Assembly: GCA_910579335.1 (NCBI GenBank)
Contig: CAJTUQ010000049.1
Span: 4,407-20,004, forward strand
Length of the DNA stretch: 15,598 bases
DNA from: an uncultured Dorea sp.
Lineage (GTDB): Bacteria; Bacillota; Clostridia; Lachnospirales; Lachnospiraceae
Direction: 5' to 3'
A model generated the notes under the pieces. The model made no database searches and had not been told where the DNA came from. It worked only from the letters and a program-made list of their open reading frames with translations. This document shows, in pieces, positions 1-7,155 of this stretch. Numbering within the stretch: position 1 is the first letter of the stretch; each line of letters begins with the position of its first letter. Position numbers and translations under genes: made by a program.

Positions 1-792
1 CAGATTGTAACGATAGAAACGACCGGGGACAGGCGGCTTGATGTATCGCTGGAAAAGATTGGCGGAAAAGGATTGTTTGTAAAGGAGATAGATAGGGCGC
101 TTTTAGACGGTGCGGTAGATTTGGCGGTGCACAGTCTGAAGGACATGCCTATGGAGGAATGCGGTGATATTCCGATCGTCGGTTTTTCGCAGAGAGAGGA
201 TGCGAGAGACGTACTTGTACTGCCGGAGGGAGAGGAGGCATGGGACGGCCGGGGAATTATCGGCTGTTCTTCTTTCCGTAGAAGGATTCAGGCGGAAAAA
301 CTCTTTCCGGACGCACAGTTTCGTCCGATCCGGGGCAATGTTCCCACCCGGCTTGAAAAGCTGGACGGTGGCGGATATGATGCGCTGATTCTTGCTGCGG
401 CAGGCTTAAAGAGGCTTGGGTTGGAGAAGCGGATTTCCCGGTATTTTTCACCGGAGGAAATCCTTCCGGCGGCGGGACAGGGAATATTGGCTGTCCAGGG
501 ACAGGCAGGGAAAGATTATAGTTTCCTTGCGGGATTCGGCACTTTTGAGACGGCGATGGCCGCAAAGGCGGAACGGGCATTTGTAAGGAGCCTTGGCGGA
601 GGATGTTCGTCGCCGGTCGCCGCCTATGCAAAGGTACGAGGGGGTGAACTTCATTTAAACGGCCTGTATTACCGGGAGCGGGACTATTTTTTCGTCATCG
701 GGAGCAAGAGCGGCCCCGCACATGAGGCGGAGCGGATTGGAAGTTCGCTGGCACAGGAGCTAGCAGGCAGATATGGAGAAGAAACGATATAG
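1..792 (+). CDS. hemC: Hydroxymethylbilane synthase (porphobilinogen deaminase), 5' truncated
   Basis: Joins four porphobilinogen units head to tail into hydroxymethylbilane, a cytosolic step of tetrapyrrole synthesis. The frame is open from base 1, so the start lies outside the window; 263 residues remain of a family usually near 300. Visible residues 21-28 (GGKGLFVK) and 44-52 (AVHSLKDMP, with the catalytic Asp) are family signatures. Next come the Arg-rich substrate stretch CSSFRRR, then RGNVPTRL and LAAAGLKRLGL. The dipyrromethane-cofactor cysteine lies in LGGGCSSPV (codon 604-606). A TTG at 73 could be mistaken for a start, but the homology clearly runs upstream of it. The stop is 22 bases before the next gene, so the two are probably co-transcribed. 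cobA-hemD, the usual next gene in many Clostridia, appears only 4.8 kb downstream. Confidence 0.96.
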   Translation, partial: QIVTIETTGDRRLDVSLEKIGGKGLFVKEIDRALLDGAVDLAVHSLKDMPMEECGDIPIVGFSQREDARDVLVLPEGEEAWDGRGIIGCSSFRRRIQAEKLFPDAQFRPIRGNVPTRLEKLDGGGYDALILAAAGLKRLGLEKRISRYFSPEEILPAAGQGILAVQGQAGKDYSFLAGFGTFETAMAAKAERAFVRSLGGGCSSPVAAYAKVRGGELHLNGLYYRERDYFFVIGSKSGPAHEAERIGSSLAQELAGRYGEETI

Positions 793-814
793 TGACGCGC
801 AAGAGGAGAAAATC

Positions 815-1528
815 ATGGGAGAGAAAGAAATTGTACAATATGTTCAGGAAAGATTGTTTGAGCTTCAGGATGCAAAGTATAAAGAGTTTCATTCAAAGCT
901 GATGCCGACCATTCCTAAGGAGTGTGTCATCGGCGTCCGCATGCCGATCCTTCGCAGATTTGCAAAAGAATTTGGGAAGATGGAAGAGGCAGCAGTTTTT
1001 TTAAAGTGTCTGCCTCACGAATATTATGAGGAAAATAATGTTCATGGGAGCCTGATTGCAGATATAAAGGATTATGGGCGCTGCATAGAGGAGCTTGATA
1101 AATTTCTCCCGTTTGTGGACAATTGGGCGACTTGCGATTTGATGTCGCCGAAGATATTTAAAAAGCATCTTCCCCTGCTGCTTGAAAAGATAGAGGAATG
1201 GATTGCGTCAGGCCATACCTATACCATCCGGTTTGGAATCGGGATGCTTATGCGTTACTATCTGGATGACGCATTTGACCTTTGCTATCTTGAGATGGTG
1301 TCCCAAGTGCATTCCGAAGAATATTATGTGAATATGATGAGGGCATGGTATTTTGCCACCGCCCTTGCCAAGCAGTATGATGCGGCGGCGCCGTTTATAG
1401 AAGATGGCCGCCTTGACCAATGGACGCATAACAAGGCGATTCAAAAGGCGGTAGAGAGCCGGCGCATTACAGATGAGCAGAAAGCATATCTAAAGACGCT
1501 GAAGATAAAAGAACCGCAAGGTTTTTAG
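815..1528 (+). CDS. DNA alkylation repair protein, AlkD-like HEAT-repeat glycosylase family
   Basis: A 237-residue protein of the AlkD/COG4912 type. These are all-helical HEAT-like proteins; characterised members remove N3- and N7-alkylated purines from DNA. Family signatures are YKEFHSKLMPTIP (residues 22-34), VIGVRMPILRRFAKE (38-52), VDNWATCDLMSP (101-112), YTIRFGIGMLMRYY (136-149), MMRAWYFATALAKQY (174-188) and WTHNKAIQKAVESRRI (203-218). W104, D108, R139 and W178 are plausible counterparts of the DNA-binding and catalytic Trp, Asp and Arg residues of AlkD; that mapping is inferred by pattern. The ATG at 815 is chosen because an AGAGGAG ribosome site lies 6 bases upstream. An in-frame ATG at 773 overlaps hemC and lacks such a site. 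No promoter is evident in the 22-base gap, so it probably shares the hemC transcript. Its exact substrate cannot be told from sequence. Confidence 0.9.
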   Translation: MGEKEIVQYVQERLFELQDAKYKEFHSKLMPTIPKECVIGVRMPILRRFAKEFGKMEEAAVFLKCLPHEYYEENNVHGSLIADIKDYGRCIEELDKFLPFVDNWATCDLMSPKIFKKHLPLLLEKIEEWIASGHTYTIRFGIGMLMRYYLDDAFDLCYLEMVSQVHSEEYYVNMMRAWYFATALAKQYDAAAPFIEDGRLDQWTHNKAIQKAVESRRITDEQKAYLKTLKIKEPQGF

Positions 1529-1555
1529 CGGTGCGAAACGGCGGAAAACGGCGCA

Positions 1556-1605
1556 TGCAACTGCCGGTTGACAAATTGACTGGCGTGATTTCTGGAGTGC
1601 AACTG
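1556..1605. promoter_or_regulatory. Possible promoter/operator region of the HTH-membrane regulator
   Basis: The 153-base gap between the alkylation-repair gene and the regulator holds two copies of TGCAACTG (1556-1563 and 1598-1605) whose starts are 42 bases apart, about four helical turns. The first copy is part of an inverted repeat CAAC-N5-GTTG (1558-1570), which runs into a perfect -35 hexamer TTGACA (1568-1573). TTGAC recurs at 1576-1580. No good -10 sits 17 bases from either. TATTCT at 1616-1621 is the nearest candidate but its spacing is wrong. The repeats are seen directly; a role as an autoregulatory operator is inferred. The rest of the gap shows nothing recognisable. Confidence 0.25.
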
Positions 1606-1681
1606 TAAAAACGTGTATTCTGATTTTGTAAAAAAGCAAAGGAACTATCAGATGCAGAGTAAATAGACAGGAGGATTTCAT

Positions 1682-2701
1682 ATGATTTTGGCGGATAAGA
1701 TAATAACACTGCGGAAAAAGAACGGATGGTCACAGGAAGAACTGGCGGAGAAATTAAATGTTACGAGACAGTCCGTCTCGAAATGGGAAGGCGCCCAGTC
1801 GGTGCCGGATTTGAATAAGATACTGCTTATGAGCCGCATTTTTGAGGTGAGTACAGATTTCCTTTTGAAGGATGAGCTGGAAGAGCAAAACAGCGGCGTG
1901 CAGGAACTAGAGGGCCATCAGGCCGGAGCGTCGGAAGAGTCGATTCCGGTGCGGAAAGTTTCTATGGAAGAGGCGAGGGCTTTTCTGGATATCAAAGAAA
2001 GAACGGCAGGAATGACTGCGCTGGCAGTAGTGCTGTGCATTGTATCACCGATGTGTCTCATTTTTTTAGCCGCGGCGCAGGAGACGGGAAAGATTTTAAT
2101 TTCGGAGAATGCGGCTGCGGGAGCCGGGGTGGTGGTGCTGCTTTTATTTATAGCATCTGCGGTTGCAATGTTCATTTTCTGTGATATGAAGGCGAAGCGG
2201 TATGAATACCTGAATAAAATGAAGATAGAGACGGAATACGGCGTAACCGGAATGGTGAATGACCGGAAACAGCAGTATCAGGATACTTATACCCGCTGCA
2301 ATATCATCGGAACCTGCTGCTGCATACTGGCGGTAATGCCTTTGTTTGCCGCTCTGATATTTACAGAGGATGATTTTATAATGTCGCTTGCCGTCTGCGT
2401 GCTGCTTCTTATCGTGTCTGTCGGCGTTTATTTTTTCGTCCATGCGGGAGTGCATTGGGAGAGCATGGAGAAGCTTTTACAGGAGGGGGATTATACGGTA
2501 GACAATAAGAGAGGCGAGACGGCATTTGAACCCTTTTCCGGAGCCTACTGGCTTATCGTGACGGCGGCGTATCTGGCATACAGCTTTTATACAAACGGAT
2601 GGGGGATAAGCTGGGCTATCTGGCCGGTTGCCGGGGTGCTCTTTGCCGCGGTCAAGATTATTTTTAAGGCAGTGGTGAGGGGAAAGAGGGGGAAAGAATA
2701 A
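1682..2701 (+). CDS. XRE-family HTH regulator with C-terminal multi-pass membrane domain
   Basis: A 339-residue protein. Residues 5-63 are a Cro/C1-type helix-turn-helix: KIITLRKKNGWSQEELAEKL, then the recognition region NVTRQSVSKWEGAQSVPDL, ending in STDFLLKDE. An acidic linker (about 64-107) follows. The rest is hydrophobic, with about six likely membrane segments near 110-133, 145-168, 205-227, 232-255, 288-304 and 308-328. A Cys cluster (TCCCIL, 211-216) lies in the third. It would bind DNA from the membrane, possibly sensing an envelope signal; this architecture is common in Lachnospiraceae but mostly uncharacterised, and no ligand or target is evident. The start is well supported by AGGAGG 7 bases upstream of the ATG. 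It may read through from hemC or use its own promoter, and it ends at a two-way terminator shared with the convergent SIR2 gene. Confidence 0.85.
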   Translation: MILADKIITLRKKNGWSQEELAEKLNVTRQSVSKWEGAQSVPDLNKILLMSRIFEVSTDFLLKDELEEQNSGVQELEGHQAGASEESIPVRKVSMEEARAFLDIKERTAGMTALAVVLCIVSPMCLIFLAAAQETGKILISENAAAGAGVVVLLLFIASAVAMFIFCDMKAKRYEYLNKMKIETEYGVTGMVNDRKQQYQDTYTRCNIIGTCCCILAVMPLFAALIFTEDDFIMSLAVCVLLLIVSVGVYFFVHAGVHWESMEKLLQEGDYTVDNKRGETAFEPFSGAYWLIVTAAYLAYSFYTNGWGISWAIWPVAGVLFAAVKIIFKAVVRGKRGKE

Positions 2702-2719
2702 TCGTTTTGGGACAATAAA

Positions 2720-2773
2720 AAGGAGATGCCGTGCATTCACCGGATTCGGCTTATGCGGCGTCTCCTTCTTCTT
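2720..2773. terminator. Bidirectional intrinsic terminator between convergent genes
   Basis: Inverted repeat AAGGAGATGCCG (2720-2731) and CGGCGTCTCCTT (2756-2767): 12 pairs including one G-U, with a 24-base loop. On the plus strand it is followed by CTTCTTGTTTTT, a weak U tract. On the minus strand it is followed by TTTTTATTGT, a better one. It lies 18 bases after the regulator stop and 28 bases beyond the SIR2 gene stop, so it can serve both. Confidence 0.75.
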
Positions 2774-2795
2774 GTTTTTAAGTATCTCTAACGAA

Positions 2796-4562
2796 TCAAA
2801 GCTTCGCCAGTACGGCTTCATCGGCCTGCGCTTTTTCCGTTTCGCCCATTAGACGGTAGACTTCCATGCGTTCCTTATACGCTTCTTTATAGTCCGGGTT
2901 TCGTTCAATAGCTTTTGTAAGAAGAGTGATTGCCTTTTCCAAATCATTCGTTTTTCGGCAGAGTACGCCATAGTGCTTGTAAGAATTTGCATATTCTGGG
3001 TCCAGCTCAATCGCTTTATCAAAATCGGCGGCGGCTTTGTCATATTCTTCCAATTTAATATATACATATCCTCGGTTGCTATATAGATTCGCCCATTCTG
3101 GTCTTAATTCAATTGCTTTATCAAAATCAGCGATGGCCATGTTATATTCCTCTAACTCACCATATGCAAATCCCCGGCTGTTATAGGCATATGCATACTC
3201 AGGATTTAATTTTATAGCCATGTTAAAATCAGCAATCGCATTATCATAATGTGAATTTGATTTGTCGAAATTCCCCCAGTTTAGATATGCACGTCCACGG
3301 TCGTTATAAAAGGTCGCATTGTTCTGCTGCATGCAGATTGCATTTGAGTAGCTGCGGATTGCTTTTTCAAATTGATTCAAATTACGATAGCGCTGCCCCT
3401 GCCGTCTGTAATCCCATGCGGTCATTTGATTCTGTTTTTCACGTTCTTTTTCCGAATCAATCGTGCGTTTCTGCATTTTTTCTATTTCTTGTTTAAAATC
3501 ATTGTCGCTTTCATTTTCAGCACACTCTTTTTTTGCCGTATTTTCAAGCTCGGTCAGCTTTTTGTATTCTTCTTCATAGTTGGTGATTTGTGTGCTTATG
3601 CGGTTGTTCAAATATTCTTCCGCCTCATGGACGCCGATTTTATCAGGGAAAAGGGCATTTCCAACGGCGAGCATCGTGGCGTCGAAGCCTGCGGTACGGA
3701 CAAAATACCCTTTTTTGTTTTTTATCAGATTCTGTATTTTGTCGTTGGGAATGCCGTGTTTTTCAAAGTAACACCAGTATATTCCGTTTTTCATCCGGAT
3801 GTTGTCATCTTCTAAGAGATTCATCAGACTGTTGTCGCCCCCGCCGTATCCGATGACAATAGGGGTATAGTTTTGAAAGACGCTTGCCAGCACGTCATGC
3901 CATTTGCCTTTCAGCTCGTTTGTTTCCTCCGGCTGGTTTAGCGGGTCAAAAAATATTCCCCGGTGCACCTTTGCGATAATCGGCCGTTTGATATTGGAGT
4001 CTCCCGCATATTCCGCCAGGAGTTCATGGTTGATTACAAGGGGCTTGCTGTCCGTATATAAAAATAATGCGTCTTCCAGCAGGCTGTCAAAATTCGTCGT
4101 TATCACAAGGTTGCTTCCGCTTTTGTCCGTCAGCATCAGTGCCAAAGGGTGGTAGCCGAAGCCCGGATTTTTGCCGGCCATCACTTTTTCAAGGTAATGA
4201 TATCCATTTCTGTGATTGGGGAAAAAGCGGAGCTTGTATATATCAAAATAGTATCTGCTTGGAAGCGGGGCGCCGGTTTTCTTCGTTTCCTCCCAATCCT
4301 TCTCGATATCTGCAAAGTCGTTTTCCAGATGGTCTTTCAGGTTCCTTGCGTTTTCTTTGACGACTTCCATCCCGGAGGATTCTTCCATTTCCTTCATCCA
4401 TTGGGCTTCCAATGTAATGCCTGTGGGGATTCCGGAAGACACCGACGCGCCTGAGCCGATGATAAAGCAGAATCTTTCGGAATTGTCCCGTCCTTCTTTT
4501 ATGGCTCTGATAAGCTGGTGTATGGATATAATTTGATAATCATCAATAATTTTTTCAGCCAT
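2796..4562 (-). CDS. SIR2-like domain protein with C-terminal TPR array; putative anti-phage NADase
   Basis: A 588-residue protein in three parts. Residues about 15-300 are a SIR2-like (SIR2_2-type) Rossmann domain: IIGSGASVSSGIPTG (34-48) for NAD binding, VITTNFDSLLEDAL (153-166) with Asn157 and Asp159, His200 in AKVHRG, and VIGYGGGDNSLMNLL (236-250). Residues about 313-378 are a charged, probably coiled-coil linker. Residues 380-588 are about six tetratricopeptide repeats, usually protein-binding. SIR2 domains of the defence proteins ThsA and DSR2 cleave NAD to halt phage growth; the Asn and His needed there have counterparts here. An NADase or defence role is therefore inferred, not shown. 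HRG replaces the common HG after the histidine. The start is supported by AAGGTGAT upstream. The gene is transcribed alone against its neighbours and is AT-richer in its central part than the flanking heme genes. A regulatory or deacetylase-like role is the alternative. Confidence 0.85.
   Translation of the reverse strand: MAEKIIDDYQIISIHQLIRAIKEGRDNSERFCFIIGSGASVSSGIPTGITLEAQWMKEMEESSGMEVVKENARNLKDHLENDFADIEKDWEETKKTGAPLPSRYYFDIYKLRFFPNHRNGYHYLEKVMAGKNPGFGYHPLALMLTDKSGSNLVITTNFDSLLEDALFLYTDSKPLVINHELLAEYAGDSNIKRPIIAKVHRGIFFDPLNQPEETNELKGKWHDVLASVFQNYTPIVIGYGGGDNSLMNLLEDDNIRMKNGIYWCYFEKHGIPNDKIQNLIKNKKGYFVRTAGFDATMLAVGNALFPDKIGVHEAEEYLNNRISTQITNYEEEYKKLTELENTAKKECAENESDNDFKQEIEKMQKRTIDSEKEREKQNQMTAWDYRRQGQRYRNLNQFEKAIRSYSNAICMQQNNATFYNDRGRAYLNWGNFDKSNSHYDNAIADFNMAIKLNPEYAYAYNSRGFAYGELEEYNMAIADFDKAIELRPEWANLYSNRGYVYIKLEEYDKAAADFDKAIELDPEYANSYKHYGVLCRKTNDLEKAITLLTKAIERNPDYKEAYKERMEVYRLMGETEKAQADEAVLAKL
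2799..3425 (-). repeat. DNA repeats coding for six TPR units (mostly 102 bases each)
   Basis: The TPR units map to about 3324-3425, 3201-3323, 3099-3200, 2997-3098, 2895-2996 and 2799-2894. Units 3 and 4 (residues 455-488 and 489-522) are most alike, both in protein (AY/LYSNRGY/FxYxxLEEYxxAxADFDKAIELxPE) and in DNA: GCTTTATCAAAATC occurs in both, at 3114-3127 and 3012-3025. Unit 2 is 41 residues rather than 34 because of an extra stretch near SNSHYDN (436-442). The last unit is degenerate and lacks the closing Pro. Confidence 0.7.
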
Positions 4563-4599
4563 AGTATCACCTTCTTCTTTTGTATTGCTTTCGTATCAC

Positions 4600-4605
4600 A
4601 TTATA
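4600..4605 (-). promoter_or_regulatory. Putative -10 element of the SIR2-TPR gene
   Basis: On the minus strand a perfect TATAAT lies 37 bases before the ATG, giving a predicted leader of about 31 bases. The expected -35 position reads TTCCGT (17-base spacer), a poor match to TTGACA. The promoter may therefore be weak or need an activator. It points away from the promoter of the VOC gene in the same 158-base gap. Confidence 0.45.
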
Positions 4606-4657
4606 CAGGAAAATATTGTAAAACGGAATAAGAATACTCGTTATTTTTCAGATTTGA

Positions 4658-4686
4658 TTGAATTGCTGATTTGTATATGGTACGAT
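4658..4686 (+). promoter_or_regulatory. Putative promoter of the VOC-thioesterase-cobA/hemD-hemB operon
   Basis: TTGAAT (4658-4663), a 17-base spacer and TACGAT (4681-4686), with an extended -10 TG at 4678-4679. The predicted transcript start is near 4693, leaving about 28 bases before the ATG at 4721. This would be the main promoter of the next five genes, since the gaps between them are tiny or absent. Confidence 0.45.
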
Positions 4687-4720
4687 TGCAGGCATAGATA
4701 TATTGTACGGGAGAACGGGT

Positions 4721-5104
4721 ATGAGATTAAAAAACCTATTGATTGTTGTAGAGGACATAGAAAAATCCAAAGCATTTTACAGAGATTTATTCGGGATGCA
4801 TATTGTCACGGATTTCGGGGGAAATGTAATACTGACGGAAGGGCTTGTCCTTCAGGAGCGCGGCCAGTGGGAGACGGCCATTGGAAGAGACGTCAGAAAG
4901 GGCGGAAATGATGCGGAGTTGTATTTTGAGGAATATGACTTTGACGGATTTCTTGCGAAGCTAAGGGACGGCGGACACCAGGTGGAAATCATCACGCAGC
5001 CTGGGCAGGGAGACGGGGGTAAAAAGGTCGTGCGTCTGTATGACCCGGACGGGCACGTGATAGAAGTGGCTGAGGCTTGTGAGTCACGGAGGAGGTTTTT
5101 ATGA
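4721..5104 (+). CDS. VOC (glyoxalase/bleomycin-resistance) superfamily protein
   Basis: A 127-residue single-domain protein of the vicinal-oxygen-chelate fold. The first beta-alpha-beta unit is LKNLLIVVEDIEKSKAFYRDLFGM (residues 3-26); the second ends in RLYDPDGHVIEVAE (105-118), with Glu115 a likely metal ligand. The N-terminal His that often supplies the first ligand is not present (KNLLIVV), so this may not be a classical metal lyase. Superfamily members act as lyases, dioxygenases, epimerases or antibiotic-binding proteins, and the substrate cannot be assigned here. The ATG at 4721 is chosen because GGAG lies 8 bases upstream and homology starts there; a TTG at 4703 is less likely. The stop overlaps the next start in an ATGA, so the two genes are translationally coupled. 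Confidence 0.85.
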   Translation: MRLKNLLIVVEDIEKSKAFYRDLFGMHIVTDFGGNVILTEGLVLQERGQWETAIGRDVRKGGNDAELYFEEYDFDGFLAKLRDGGHQVEIITQPGQGDGGKKVVRLYDPDGHVIEVAEACESRRRFL

Positions 5105-5577
5105 TGGAAGAGGGAAGAAAAGCGGCGGATTCAATCGTGGAAACGGTGCATATCGTGCGTCCGAACCACTTGAATAATTCCGGCAGGCTGTTCGGTGGGA
5201 TTCTGATGCAGTGGATTGACGAAGTGGGGGCGCTGGCGGCAAAAAGACACTGTCGGAAAAGCGTGACGACCGTGTCGGTCGATAATCTTCATTTTATCAA
5301 GGGTGCGTATCCGAAGGATGATATTGTAATTAAAGGTAAGCTGACGCATGTGGGAAATACTTCGATGGAAGTGAAGGTGGACACATATGTGGAAGATGAA
5401 AACGGAGAGCGGACGCTGATTAACAGGGCTTATCTTACGGAAGTTGCGCTGGGGCACGACGACAGGCCTGTGAGGGTGCCGCGGCTTCTGTTGGAGACGG
5501 AGGAGGAAAGGCAGGAGTGGGTGAAGGCAGAAAAGCGCAGAGAGCTTCGGAAGATCCAGAAAGCAGGAGGATTTTAG
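5101..5577 (+). CDS. Acyl-CoA thioesterase, hotdog fold (YciA/ACOT type)
   Basis: A 158-residue protein predicted to hydrolyse acyl-CoA to free acid and CoA in the cytosol. The hotdog signature is clear: VRPNHLNNSGRLFGGILMQWIDEVGALAA (residues 19-47), with the Asn and Asp (N25/N26, D40) of this family's active site, then TVSVDNLHFIKGAYPKDDI (57-75) and LTHVGNTSMEVKV (81-93). A Lys/Glu/Arg-rich tail (131-154) is typical of the Firmicutes forms. The start at 5101 overlaps the previous stop by four bases; a second ATG follows at once at 5104. GGAGG (5091-5095) serves either. The stop abuts the next ATG with no gap. No direct link to tetrapyrrole synthesis is known to me; co-location may be incidental. 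Confidence 0.92.
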   Translation: MMEEGRKAADSIVETVHIVRPNHLNNSGRLFGGILMQWIDEVGALAAKRHCRKSVTTVSVDNLHFIKGAYPKDDIVIKGKLTHVGNTSMEVKVDTYVEDENGERTLINRAYLTEVALGHDDRPVRVPRLLLETEEERQEWVKAEKRRELRKIQKAGGF

Positions 5578-7155
5578 ATGGCGGGGAAAGTGTGGCTTGT
5601 AGGAGCGGGGCCGGGAGACGCGGGGCTTTTGACAGTAAAAGGGAAGGCAGTGATAGAAAAGGCAGATGTCATTGTCTATGACCATCTTGTGGGAAATGAA
5701 ATCCTTTCTTCGCTGGATGATAAAAAGAAACTGATCAATGTAGGCAAGCTTGCCGGTCATCATCCGATTCCGCAGGAGGAGATTAACCGGCGGCTTGTTG
5801 AAGAGGCCCGAAAAGGACAGAGGGTGGTCCGGCTCAAAGGCGGAGACCCGTTTTTATTTGGACGGGGCGGAGAGGAACTGGCAGAGCTTGGGAAGTATGG
5901 AATCCCTTTTGAGGTGGTGCCGGGAGTGACTTCGTCCCTGGCGGTGCCTGCGTATGGCGGAATCCCGGTTACGCACAGAGATTATGCGTCCTCGGTACAT
6001 ATTATCACGGGGCACAAAAAGCGGGGGAAGCAGGAAGAGACGGATTACAAGGCGTTAGTCAAAACAGGAGGGACACTGGTGTTTCTTATGGGAGTCACTG
6101 CCCTGCCGGACATCAGGGCAAAGCTTTTGGAAGCAGGGATGCGCCCTGATATGCCCGCGGCAATTTTGCAGGAGGGAACGACAGCGGGGCAGAAGAATGT
6201 GACGGGGACATTGGAAGAACTGGAAGATAAGGCAAGAGAGGCGCAGATATGTCCGCCTGCGGTTATCGTAGTCGGAGAGGTGTGCAGGCTTTCCGGCACG
6301 CTTTCCTTTAGGGAGAGGCTTCCGCTTTTTGGCACAAGGATAGCGCTGACAAGACCGAGAAAAGTGATTTCGGCTCTGGCAGAGCGGTTAAGGGACGAGG
6401 GCGCCGAAGTGCTGGAACTTCCGGCAATTGATACGAAAGAGCTGGAAAGCAATGAAAAACTTGCCGGATGCCTTGAAAGAATCGAAGAGTATGACTGGAT
6501 CGTATTTACAAGCCAGGCCGGCGTGGAGGTATTTTTTGATAAGGCGCGGCAGGAGCGGGTGGACATCCGGAGGCTTTCGGAAGCAAAGTTTGCCGTTATC
6601 GGGGAAGGTACCCAGGCGGCGCTGCGCCAAAGGGGAATTTATGCGGACATGATGCCAAAGGTTTACGACGGGGAGAGTCTTGCCAATACGCTTGCGGACA
6701 GGGGAATACGAGGAGCGCGCATTTTAGTTCCCCGCGCTGAAAAAGGAAATGAGTTTTTAGTGCCTATCCTAGAGCGTGCCGGGGCCGCAGTAGAGGATAT
6801 CCCGGTCTACCGGACAGTCATCCATACGGGAGGGACGGTTTCTGTAAAGACGGAGCTTGAGAAAGGAAAGATCGATCTCGTAGTATTTACAAGCAGCTCC
6901 ACGGTAGAAGGATTCGCAGCCGCAGCAGAGGGGGCGTCTCTTTCAAAAATAAGGGCGGCCTGCATCGGCAGGCAGACGGCCAAGACAGCCGAAAAATACG
7001 GGATGCAGTGTTATATTGCAGAAAAAGCCACATTAGATGCGTTAACAGAGCTGATACTTAGGATGGAGCGATGCCAAAGTTCCAGTACTGGGGACGATAT
7101 CGGAAAGGAGCCTATAAATTATGGTAAAAAGACCGAGAAGACTGCGGGGCAGTGA
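5578..7155 (+). CDS. cobA-hemD: Uroporphyrinogen-III C-methyltransferase / uroporphyrinogen-III synthase fusion
   Basis: A 525-residue bifunctional enzyme. Residues 1-245 are the SAM-dependent methyltransferase CobA: VWLVGAGPGDAGLLTVKG (5-22), VIVYDHLV (31-38), VVRLKGGDPFLFGRGGEEL (83-101), VPGVTSSLAVPAYGGIPVTHR (114-134) and ILQEGTTAGQKNVTGTL (196-212). It converts uroporphyrinogen III to precorrin-2 for siroheme and cobalamin. Residues about 251-495 are HemD: TRIALTRPR (253-261), WIVFTSQAGVEVFF (307-320) and VVFTSSSTVEGF (435-446). HemD cyclises hydroxymethylbilane with inversion of ring D. The fusion is typical of Clostridia. The start has AGGAGG 7 bases upstream and follows the thioesterase stop directly. 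The last residues overlap hemB by 35 bases, and the low-complexity tail after about 500 looks dispensable. Confidence 0.96.
   Translation: MAGKVWLVGAGPGDAGLLTVKGKAVIEKADVIVYDHLVGNEILSSLDDKKKLINVGKLAGHHPIPQEEINRRLVEEARKGQRVVRLKGGDPFLFGRGGEELAELGKYGIPFEVVPGVTSSLAVPAYGGIPVTHRDYASSVHIITGHKKRGKQEETDYKALVKTGGTLVFLMGVTALPDIRAKLLEAGMRPDMPAAILQEGTTAGQKNVTGTLEELEDKAREAQICPPAVIVVGEVCRLSGTLSFRERLPLFGTRIALTRPRKVISALAERLRDEGAEVLELPAIDTKELESNEKLAGCLERIEEYDWIVFTSQAGVEVFFDKARQERVDIRRLSEAKFAVIGEGTQAALRQRGIYADMMPKVYDGESLANTLADRGIRGARILVPRAEKGNEFLVPILERAGAAVEDIPVYRTVIHTGGTVSVKTELEKGKIDLVVFTSSSTVEGFAAAAEGASLSKIRAACIGRQTAKTAEKYGMQCYIAEKATLDALTELILRMERCQSSSTGDDIGKEPINYGKKTEKTAGQ

Noticed and set aside
773..814. Upstream ATG at 773 as the start of the alkylation-repair gene
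   Set aside because: It overlaps the end of hemC and lacks a ribosome site; the ATG at 815 has AGAGGAG and begins at the family N-terminus.
1514..1534. Terminator after the alkylation-repair gene (ACCGC/GCGGT hairpin)
   Set aside because: The stem is only five pairs, no U tract follows it, and it lies largely within the coding sequence.
3251..4454. Plus-strand open frames opposite the SIR2-TPR gene, up to 147 codons
   Set aside because: They lie wholly inside a well-supported gene on the other strand, have no recognisable motifs or ribosome sites, and their Phe/Ser-rich content is typical of antisense shadows.
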